Source: Syntrophosphaera sp035450685 (GTDB taxonomy: Bacteria; Cloacimonadota; Cloacimonadia; Cloacimonadales; Cloacimonadaceae). From it: a DNA stretch of 64,000 nt. A model generated the notes under the pieces. It did no database searches. It had not been told where the DNA came from and saw only the letters and a program-made list of their open reading frames with translations. The stretch spans positions 62,001 to 126,000 of the forward strand of contig DAOTNF010000002.1 of NCBI GenBank assembly GCA_035450685.1. The letters are read 5' to 3'. Positions 34,182-42,000 of the stretch are shown piece by piece (positions within the stretch are counted from its first letter, which is position 1; the number at the start of each line of letters is the position of its first letter). A program made the position numbers and the translations under genes.

Positions 34182-35366
34182 CTATTCTAATATTTTTGTG
34201 ACAACACCGCTACCAATAGTCCGACCACCTTCGCGAATAGCAAAGCGTAGGCCTTGCTCCATAGCAATCGGAGTTATCAATTCAGCAATAATTTCTACAT
34301 TATCACCGGGCATAACCATTTCAACACCTTCAGGAAGGGTGATAGTTCCTGTCACATCAGTAGTACGGAAGTAAAACTGAGGACGATATCCTGATCTAAA
34401 GGGTTTCTTGCGTCCACCTTCTTCTTCTTTTAGAATATAAGTCTGACCAACGAACTTAGTATGAGGAGTGATAGATTTGGGCTTGGCAAGAACCATTCCA
34501 CGCTCTACATCATCTTTGGCAAAGCCGCGCAAGAGTACACCAATGTTATCCCCTGCTTGGGCTTCATCCAATAATTTACGGAACATTTCCACGCCTGTGC
34601 AGGTGGTTTCAACCGTTTCTTTGATACCTACACGCTCAACTTTATCTCCAACTCTGATGGTGCCACGATCTACACGACCGGTAGCCACAGTTCCACGACC
34701 TGGAATTGAAAATACATCTTCAACGGGCATTAAGAAAGGCTTATCTATTTCACGTACGGGCTCTGGGATGTAGTTATCCAGAGCATCAAGTAATTCTTGG
34801 ATAGCCTTTTCCGCTTCCGGATCACCATTTAAAGCCTTCAGAGCGGAACCACGAATAACGGGTACTTCACTTCCCGGAAATTCATATTTTTCTAATAATT
34901 CACGAACTTCCATTTCCACTAAATCAAGCAACTCGGGGTCGTCAACTAAGTCACATTTATTCATAAATACTACAATTGCTGGAACGCCAACCTGACGAGC
35001 AAGCAAGATATGTTCACGAGTTTGCGGCATAGGACCATCTGCTGCGCTAACCACAAGGATAGCACCGTCCATTTGAGCAGCGCCAGTTATCATATTTTTG
35101 ATATAATCAGCATGACCGGGGCAATCCACATGGGCATAGTGTCGCTTATCAGTTTCATATTCCACATGTGCAGTAGCAATAGTTATACCACGAGCTTTTT
35201 CCTCGGGTGCATTATCTATGCTATCAAAAGAACGAAATTGAGCCTTGCCTTTCTTGCTCAGATATAAAGTTATCGCTGCAGTGAGCGTTGTTTTTCCATG
35301 GTCAATATGACCTATTGTACCGACATTAACATGCGGCTTAGTGCGCACATATTTCTCTTTTGCCAT
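34182..35366 (-). CDS. tuf: Elongation factor Tu
   Basis: 394 residues. Delivers aminoacyl-tRNA to the ribosome A site. G1 GHIDHGKT at 19-26, G2 region with RGITI near 59-63, G3 DCPGH near 81-85, G4 NKCD near 136-139, and a C-terminal domain ending GSGVVTKILE. Base composition is lower in G+C than rpoB and the ribosomal genes downstream. SD AGGAGG. It is cotranscribed with the four upstream tRNAs by position. Confidence 0.98.
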   Translation of the reverse strand: MAKEKYVRTKPHVNVGTIGHIDHGKTTLTAAITLYLSKKGKAQFRSFDSIDNAPEEKARGITIATAHVEYETDKRHYAHVDCPGHADYIKNMITGAAQMDGAILVVSAADGPMPQTREHILLARQVGVPAIVVFMNKCDLVDDPELLDLVEMEVRELLEKYEFPGSEVPVIRGSALKALNGDPEAEKAIQELLDALDNYIPEPVREIDKPFLMPVEDVFSIPGRGTVATGRVDRGTIRVGDKVERVGIKETVETTCTGVEMFRKLLDEAQAGDNIGVLLRGFAKDDVERGMVLAKPKSITPHTKFVGQTYILKEEEGGRKKPFRSGYRPQFYFRTTDVTGTITLPEGVEMVMPGDNVEIIAELITPIAMEQGLRFAIREGGRTIGSGVVTKILE

Positions 35367-35417
35367 TTTTCCTCCTGGAATCTGTTTCTATATTCTATAA
35401 TCGTTATCATTTTTAAA

Positions 35418-35493
35418 TGGAGCTCAAGATCGGACTTGAACCGATGACCTCCTCCTTACCAAGGAGGTGCTCTACCGACTGAGCTACTTGAGC
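35418..35493 (-). tRNA. tRNA-Thr(GGT)
   Basis: 76 bases with CCA. Acceptor GCTCAAG/CTTGAGC; anticodon loop TTGGTAA, anticodon GGT. Last tRNA before tuf. Confidence 0.95.
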
Positions 35494-35503
35494 TCTTTTT
35501 TAT

Positions 35504-35580
35504 TGGAGCGGGAAACGGGGTTCGAACCCGCGACCCTCAGCTTGGAAGGCTGATGCTCTAGCCAACTGAGCTACTCCCGC
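35504..35580 (-). tRNA. tRNA-Gly(TCC)
   Basis: 77 bases with CCA. Acceptor GCGGGAG with 3' partner TTCCCGC (one mismatch-type G-T pair); anticodon loop CTTCCAA, anticodon TCC. Confidence 0.95.
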
Positions 35581-35595
35581 TGGCATTTCAAAAAG

Positions 35596-35681
35596 TGGTG
35601 GACAGGGAAGGATTCGAACCTCCGCAGGCTCACGCCGCCGGGTTTACAGCCCGGTGCCATTAACCACTCGACCACCTGTCC
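35596..35681 (-). tRNA. tRNA-Tyr(GTA)
   Basis: 86 bases with CCA and a long variable arm, as expected for a class II tRNA. Acceptor GGACAGG/CCTGTCC; anticodon loop CTGTAAA, anticodon GTA. Confidence 0.95.
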
Positions 35682-35689
35682 ACAATTTT

Positions 35690-35764
35690 TGGAGCCGATG
35701 AAGGGAGTTGAACCCCCAACCTATTGATTACAAATCAATTGCTCTGCCATTGAGCTACATCGGC
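35690..35764 (-). tRNA. tRNA-Thr(TGT)
   Basis: 75 bases with CCA. Acceptor GCCGATG/CATCGGC; anticodon loop TTTGTAA, anticodon TGT. First tRNA of the tuf transcription unit. Confidence 0.95.
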
Positions 35765-35777
35765 GTCAAGTTTATCC

Positions 35778-35806
35778 AATCAATTTAAGCACTGATTTTT
35801 TGTCAA
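35778..35806 (-). promoter_or_regulatory. Candidate promoter of the tRNA-tuf unit
   Basis: On the minus strand TTGACA (35806-35801) lies 17 bases from a weak -10-like TTGATT (35783-35778), about 14 bases before the first tRNA. The -35 is perfect but the -10 matches only three of six positions. Confidence 0.4.
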
Positions 35807-36306
35807 ACACTTTTTTGTTCACTCTATCTGTTTCCATGAATTAACGTGGAGAGTGCATCTCTTTTCAACAGCCTGATTATGTCAATCAAAAATGTCAGCT
35901 TCCCCGCCAAACCAGCTTGACTAAAACAGCCGTTGGGGTTTCTGATGACATGGCTGTTCGCCAGGCCTCTCCTCCCCTATACATAGATCGCCTGCTGACC
36001 GCCCACTGAAGGCCGGGTAAAAAACAGCCCGGCGATCGGTCAGCGATCAATCAGTCATCAATGAGCGATGAACATATGAGGGGCGCAGGGGCAGCCTGGC
36101 AGAACTCCAAGCCACTGTTTCAAACCCTGGAGGCAAAACTAACTTTACGACAAGTGATTACAACAGTGATTCGCACTAGACAGCAGATAAGTACTTGTTG
36201 ATATTGATGATACATGCGCTGAGGAAGACAATGATATGTCTTATAGCGACAGCGCATTGGCAAGCGCAACTACTCCTGTCCCTCGTGCGCGCGAGGAAGC
36301 TAAGTC

Positions 36307-36445
36307 TATGTTTTCCTTAGGTCATCCTTAACTTGGTTAGGGATGACCTAAGGATGATGGCACCAAAGCCAGTAGCAGCAAGGGAGGGCGCTATGAAGGA
36401 ATATGAAGAATATTGCTGTTGTTTTTTGTGAATGTAATGCTATAT
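36307..36445 (-). repeat. Dispersed palindromic element, copy D (extended form)
   Basis: Core 36315-36353: CCTTAGGTCATCCTTAAC and its complement with one mismatch around three bases. The flank to about 36445 carries CAGTAGCAGCAA and following sequence that is the reverse complement of the flank of copy A over roughly 90 bases. Confidence 0.85.
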
Positions 36446-36591
36446 TGTTTGCGTTCACTTCATATTTGGTGAAAAGGTGGAATAGATTATAGAACGCGGA
36501 TAACAGGATCGACAGGATCTTTGAGGGTAGAAAGGTGGAAAGGTGAAATGGTGGAAAGGTTCCCCCGAAACAAGTCCACCAGGCTATATAC

Positions 36592-36637
36592 CGTGTCATC
36601 CCGGGCAAGCGCATGCGTGACCCGGGATCCAGTCCCA
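36592..36637 (-). repeat. CCCGGG-stem hairpin repeat, copy 1
   Basis: Reads on the plus strand GTGTCATCCCGGGC, a loop, then GACCCGGGATCCAGTC; an 8-bp stem ATCCCGGG/CCCGGGAT. Related copies are at 43.99, 44.11 and 44.26 kb. Confidence 0.75.
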
Positions 36638-36789
36638 GGGGGGTGGCAAGTCCGTTTGCCACAGAGACCGGAGGTCTCTTCCAAACAGGCAACTCCGTCT
36701 CCTCTGCCGAACAGACTTCGGCAGCCCTTAAATAAGAAAGGATACAAGGACAAGCGTCCAGCCAAAAAACAAGCACCAAATCCCGCCCC

Positions 36790-36870
36790 CCTTAATCCCA
36801 ATCCGCGGCAATCTGCGACTTTTATCCGCGAAAATCTGCGTGAACCGTATGACCCGGGAGCCAGTCTTTT
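36790..36870 (-). repeat. CTGCG-type repeat, copy 2
   Basis: About 80 bases whose reverse complement closely matches 44000-44090: shared pieces include GGTTCACGCAGAT, CGCGGATAAAAG and GCAGATTGCCGCGGATTG. A shorter relative lies at 27-68. Confidence 0.8.
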
Positions 36871-36959
36871 GAAAAAGGTCGTGAAAGGGTGGTAAATGGC
36901 GGTTCAGCGACCGCCCGTACTGTTCGCGGCGCTTACCATGGCGCCTTTCTGCCCCATAG

Positions 36960-36988
36960 AAAAAGGACCTGGTGGCCAGGTCCTTTTT
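36960..36988 (-). terminator. Intrinsic terminator of the OmpA-family gene
   Basis: A 13-bp stem AAAAAGGACCTGG/CCAGGTCCTTTTT with a three-base loop, 22 bases past the stop codon. Symmetric A and T ends would let it work on both strands. Confidence 0.88.
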
Positions 36989-37010
36989 GTCTATGGTTGA
37001 TAGGTTATAT

Positions 37011-38702
37011 CTATTTGATTATCACCATGTCGGCTCTGCGGTTCTTCGCTCTTCCTTCCGGTGTGTCGTTGGTGTCAATCGGTTTTTCGGAGCTGAATCC
37101 CTTTACCTCCATGCGGTCTGCGGCAATACCCAGGCTTACAAGGTATTCTTTCACCACTTTGGCGCGGTTGAGTGACAGGGGAACGTTGATCTCGTCGCCG
37201 CCGGTATTATCGGTGTGGCCCTGAATCTGGATCCGGGTTTTGGGAAGCTTTTTCATGGAAGCAGCCACTCTGCCCAGGAATTCCTTGTCTTCTTTGGTCA
37301 GGACATCTTTGTTAACTTCAAAGTGGACTACGTGCAGTTTCAGGTCTTCTTCCATGACTGCCTCTTCCACTGGCTTGGGCGCTACATCCGGAACCCCGTC
37401 TTCGTCTTCGAAATCGTTGTAGGTTTCCTTGGTGTCGATGCCTTGCCTTACAGTTTCGTCTGTGCCGGGAGCCTTATCCCTGACATCCGGGATTCCATCC
37501 TGGTCGTTATCGGGATCGGGAATGCCATCTTCGTCCTGGAATCCGTCAAAATCTTCAGGATCATAGGGTGCGCCGTCACGGTCGTCAGGAATGCCGTCGC
37601 CGTCGCTGTCTTTTATTTCCGGGGCGATGTCGGGGACTCCATCTTCGTCCTGGTAGTTGTTGTAAGTTTCCTTGGTGTCGATGCCCAGCCTTACGGTCTC
37701 GTCAGTGCCGGGAGCCTTGTCCCTGACATCCGGGATTCCATCCTGGTCGTTATCAGGATCGGGAATGCCGTCTTCATCCTGGAAGCCGTCAAAATCTTCG
37801 GGATCGTTGGGTGCGCCATCACGGACATCGGGAATGCCGTCGCCATCGTTATCAGGATCGGGAATGCCGTCGTTGTCCTGGAATCCGTCAAAATCTTCGG
37901 GATCATTGGGGGCGCCGTCACGGACATCAGGAATGCCATCGCCGTCGTTATCGGGATCGGGAGCGCCGTCTTCATCCTCAAAACCGTCAAAATCTTCAGG
38001 ATTATAAGGATCTTTGTCTCTCTTGTCCGGGATTCCATCGCCATCGGTGTCTTTCACTTCGCGGAAATTGATGCCAATGCCTATATACGGCAGGTAATAG
38101 CCATCCATTACGCCATCGGGGTTTTCGATGCCATCAATCCGGTCAGTGGTTGTATGCTCATATTTCACGCCCAAGTCGATATTGAAATCCCATTTGGTCA
38201 AAAAACTCAAGCCAGCCGACAGATGCGGCAACACAAACATATAATCATTGATCCGGGTGCCAACATGCTGCTGCGCGGGAGTATATTTGTAGATGTCGCT
38301 GCCGTGGTGGGCCACGCCAAATCCCGCCGTAACAAAGGGGGAAACCCTGTTGATTACCGCCTCATCGCTGAAATTCAGCGCCAAATATCTGGTAGGACGG
38401 AGTTTCATAAACAAGTCCACACCCTCAACCGATGACCTGAAACCACGTCCCAGGCCGTTCTCATCCAGCGATTTGGTTCTCAAATTGCCAAAGTACGGAT
38501 TCAAACCCAGGGAAATGTAATCCTTCATCCATGCTTCCCAAGATACGCCGCCAGAGAAATTGTAGTTAAATTCACCGTCTGTATCGCTCTCGGGGATGGC
38601 CGTTCCACCCTGGAAAGTGAGAGTGCTGTCAAAAGCTAATAATGCCGGGTACAAACCCAACAATACAAAAGCAATAAGTAGATAACGTATAATTCTACCC
38701 AT
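37011..38702 (-). CDS. OmpA-family outer-membrane protein with thrombospondin type 3-like calcium repeats
   Basis: 563 residues. Signal peptide about 1-23, then a beta-barrel-like N-terminal domain to about 210. Residues about 214-439 are Asp-rich calcium-binding-type repeats built on DxDxDGIPD motifs. Residues about 445-563 form the OmpA C-terminal peptidoglycan-binding domain (QIQGHTDNTGG; LSLNRAKVVKEYL; RAKNRRADMVI, with the conserved Asp and Arg positions). It should tether outer membrane to cell wall. The repeat DNA shows higher-order duplication. ATG with AAGAGGTG upstream. Confidence 0.9.
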   Translation of the reverse strand: MGRIIRYLLIAFVLLGLYPALLAFDSTLTFQGGTAIPESDTDGEFNYNFSGGVSWEAWMKDYISLGLNPYFGNLRTKSLDENGLGRGFRSSVEGVDLFMKLRPTRYLALNFSDEAVINRVSPFVTAGFGVAHHGSDIYKYTPAQQHVGTRINDYMFVLPHLSAGLSFLTKWDFNIDLGVKYEHTTTDRIDGIENPDGVMDGYYLPYIGIGINFREVKDTDGDGIPDKRDKDPYNPEDFDGFEDEDGAPDPDNDGDGIPDVRDGAPNDPEDFDGFQDNDGIPDPDNDGDGIPDVRDGAPNDPEDFDGFQDEDGIPDPDNDQDGIPDVRDKAPGTDETVRLGIDTKETYNNYQDEDGVPDIAPEIKDSDGDGIPDDRDGAPYDPEDFDGFQDEDGIPDPDNDQDGIPDVRDKAPGTDETVRQGIDTKETYNDFEDEDGVPDVAPKPVEEAVMEEDLKLHVVHFEVNKDVLTKEDKEFLGRVAASMKKLPKTRIQIQGHTDNTGGDEINVPLSLNRAKVVKEYLVSLGIAADRMEVKGFSSEKPIDTNDTPEGRAKNRRADMVIIK

Positions 38703-39025
38703 TTTACACCTCTTATTATATGGTCTCTGACCAACATTTTAATTAATTCTTAGCTGTCAAGCAAATAGTTTATCCGTCTTTAAATCCATAGAGTTTTTTG
38801 GCAGTAGATAAGGCATTCCGCGCCATTTCCCAACGCAAGTTTGCTTCTGGGGTGGAAACTGTGCAAATCGAGATTGGAGCCTGCCGTATTGATTATGTCT
38901 TGACGGGAAATCCGGTTCAAAAAAGTATCACGTCGCTTTTATGCGCGTTTGGGGCGCCGAAGGTTCCGGCCTTGCCCCGGCAATCGTTTTTAATCACGTT
39001 ACTATTCGCATTTGATGGAGTTAAC
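38703..39025. other. Divergent intergenic region between OmpA and nuclease genes
   Basis: About 320 bases at the switch from minus- to plus-strand genes. Contains TGGTC-TCT-GACCA (38721-38733), a TTGACA on the minus strand (38760-38755) with no good -10 at normal spacing, and a G+C-rich hairpin with T run at 38951-38991 in the leader of the nuclease gene. No gene is seen; a frame continuing upstream from the nuclease lacks a ribosome site. Confidence 0.55.
38951..38991 (+). terminator. Leader hairpin followed by T run (possible attenuator)
   Basis: GGGGC (38951-38955) pairs with GCCCC (38974-38978), enclosing AAGG/CCTT; TTTTT follows nine bases later. It lies 35 bases upstream of the nuclease start codon. 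The spacing between stem and T run is loose, so it may not terminate. Confidence 0.3.
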
Positions 39026-42000
39026 ATGTTAAAATACATATTTGTCTTCACCTTGCTGCTGACCGCTGCTTTTTGTTACGCTCAAATCACGGTCTTTGCG
39101 GACGATTTTTCCACCCATCAGAATACAGGCTGGACCACCGGCGGCCAGATTGGTTCAAGCGCGTTTTCTGTTTCACGTTCTGGGGTTGACTGGGGCGCCC
39201 GGCGCAATACAGACCCTGCCCAATTGGAACTAAGCAACGATGCCAGTGGTGCCACAAATGTTGCGGGATGGGTCTTTGCCAGCACTCCCACCGGCGGCTT
39301 TGCCTCTCCCTACAACCCAACTTTGAAATCGACCAACGGCCAGATAAGCTGGTATGTGAACCTCCGGCAGGTAAGAACCGATCCATCAGGTTTTGGCAGC
39401 GGTAATTACGGCGTGGCGTTCATCCTGGCAGGAACTTCCACAACGGCTAACAACAACGGTACGGGCTACGCCCTTGCCTTGGGACAGTCAGGCTCCACCG
39501 ACCCGCTCAGGCTGGTAAGATACAGCACAGGTATCACTTCTTTTACCAACATCATCACCAGCAACACCGGAGGACTGTCTGATTTCGGGAATGAATACCT
39601 GAGCGCCAAAGTCACCTACAGTCCGGAAACCGATACCTGGGAACTGTTTCTACGTAATGACGGCACATCCGGCTTTTCTGATCCCCAAAGCGGAACCCTG
39701 GTCTCTCAGGGAACGGCGGTTGACGGCACCTACACTTCGACCGTATTGGGCTATCTGGGAGCTTACTGGCAAGGCTCCACCAGCGCCAATCAAACAGCAT
39801 TCTTCGACAATATCGCAGTGCAGGTTACACCCAACCACGTCTCTTACCTGAATGTCCAACCCCTGGAACTGTCGGGGTTTTACTACATTCTCAACAATGG
39901 CCCCTCGCCCCAGCAGCATTTCAGCGTGAGTGGCTCAGATTTGATCCAGAATATTACGATCTCACCTTCAGAACACTATGAGATATCCACCTCGGAAGGG
40001 ACCGGGTTTGTGCCCGCCAATCCCATCACCCTGGCTCCTGTGGGCGGAGTAGTGTCAGCGACATATATATATGTAAGGCTGAAAGCAGGCTTGCCTGCCC
40101 AGGATTATCAGGGGGAAAACATCAGCGTTTCCACCATGGGGGCCGATACTCAAAACGTGGTCTGCGGAGGCTCGGTTTTAGCTCCCGGAATCACAGTCTC
40201 CCCTGCCACCCTCTCCGGCTTTTCCTATATGTATGGATTGGGGCCTTCCGGGGAACAAACTTTCACCGTCAGTGGGCAGAATGTCTATTCGGACATCAAT
40301 TTGACCGCTCCGGCTGAGTTTGAGATATCGGCTTCTTCGGGCAGCGGCTTTGGTGCTTCGATCGTGCTTTCGCCAACCAAATCCAGCATTCCGGCCACAA
40401 CAATCTACGTGCGCTTGAAAGCGGGTCTCAATGTTGGAGAATACTTCAACAGGAACATCACCCTGTCCGCCTCAGGTGCTGCGAACAAAACAGTATCCTG
40501 CAGCGGAAGCGTTACCAGCGGAGCCACCCCACAGGCTCCAACGGCACTGGCTGCCACCGATGTCAGCCCCACAAGTTTCACAGCCAATTGGACTCCCGTG
40601 GACAATGCCACTTCCTATCGGCTGGATGTCTTCACAGGCTCGGATATAGAGGACCTGTTTATTTCTGAATACGTGGAAGGCAGCAGCAATAACAAGTATC
40701 TTGAGATCTTTAATGGAACCAGTTCCTCGGTTGACCTGTCTGATTACAGGCTGCAGACCTATTATAATGGATCCACAAATCCGGCTGGTAACGTTCAGCT
40801 TTCTGGAACGATCGCCAGCGGGGCCTGCGTTGTTTATCAAAACAGCGCGGCTCAACTCACTTTGCCCCCTGGAGTGACTGCCATTGATAATTCTTCAGTT
40901 AACTTCAATGGAAATGATGCCGTAGCACTTTACAAAATATCCACAGGCAGCTTTGTTGATGTTTTCGGAAGAATGGGCGAAGACCCGGGTGATTACTGGG
41001 GCACGCCGCCGAACATAACCAAAGACCAAACCCTGGTCAGAAAAGCGTCAGTCTCCGCAGGTATCACACAAAACCCAGCCTCGGGTTTTCCCACCCTGCC
41101 AACGGAGTGGGATTTCTATCCTGTCGATACAGCTACTTACCTTGGTTCACACAGTTGCGGCAGGGCCATCAGCTATGTTCCCGGTTACCAGAACCTGGAT
41201 GTGGGCAATGTAAGCAGCTTTACGGTTACCGGCCTCGCTGAAAACACTCAGTACAAATATCTGGTCAGGGCGGTAAACCCTTATGGAACCAGCGCGAATT
41301 CCAACACCATTGAAGTAACCACCACCTCCAGCACAGCCCCCGCCATCTATGTTTCCGGAACCCTCAATCCATTTTCCACATCTGAGGGGACTCCATCTCT
41401 TGCCCAGTCATACACCCTTTCATCCGCCAACCTGAGCCAGAATGTCAGCATCGCCATTCCGGCTGGATTTGAGCTATCTGTCGATGGCGGGAACAATTAT
41501 ACCGCGGGAGCAGCCAGCGTATCCCCTTCCTTCAACGGTCAGGTTTGGGTGCGCCTAAGCGGGGCAAACAGCGGAACTTACAGCGGCAGCCTGGCACACT
41601 CCAGCACTGGCGCCACCACAGTATATCTGGCTGTGAATGGAGTAGTCACCGGCGAAAACATAAACGCCCCCACGATCCAGGCTCATAACATCACTGGTTA
41701 CCCTGCTTACACGTCAATCTCATTGGAATGGTCCACCGGCAACGGCGCTTACCGGGTGGTCAAAATCAACACCAGCAACAGCTTCACAGCACCGGCAGAT
41801 GGCAGTAGCCCCGCCGCAAACACCTTCTACACCGGATCTGGCGAACAGGTGGTTTACAACGGAGCCACTGAATACCTCGAGGGCGACCCCTTCAATGGCT
41901 GCACGGTCACCAACCTTACCCCAAACACCGTTTACTGGTTCAGGATCTATGAGTACAACGGAACCGGCATCGACACCCGCTATCTGACGACCACAGCCAG

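Larger units (their letters stand above)
35807..36959. other. Long gene-free repeat island
   Basis: It holds no credible gene. Contents: a segment at about 36010-36085 with GATCAATCAGTCATC-type motifs also seen near 51.36-51.43 kb; a short palindrome near 36276 (CCTCGTGCGCGCGAGG); palindromic element copy D; G/A-rich GGTGGAAAGG repeats at 36527-36560; a CCCGGG-stem repeat at 36592-36637; and a CTGCG-type repeat at 36790-36870. Frames in this stretch follow the repeats and lack ribosome sites. Confidence 0.65.

Noticed and set aside
36348..36895. Several frames in the 36.3-36.9 kb island
   Set aside because: All follow palindromic and CTGCG-type repeats on both strands; none has a ribosome site or family match.
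37385..38060. Regular repeats that could suggest a CRISPR array
   Set aside because: The periodicity is in-frame protein repeats within a single gene; no short identical repeats with unique spacers.
37215..38435. Long 406-codon frame on the plus strand
   Set aside because: Mirror of the repeat region of the OmpA-family gene; valine/isoleucine-rich text is the antisense of the Asp-rich repeats.
38798..39025. N-terminal extension of the secreted nuclease
   Set aside because: Would bury the signal peptide 76 residues inside the protein; no ribosome site at the upstream start.
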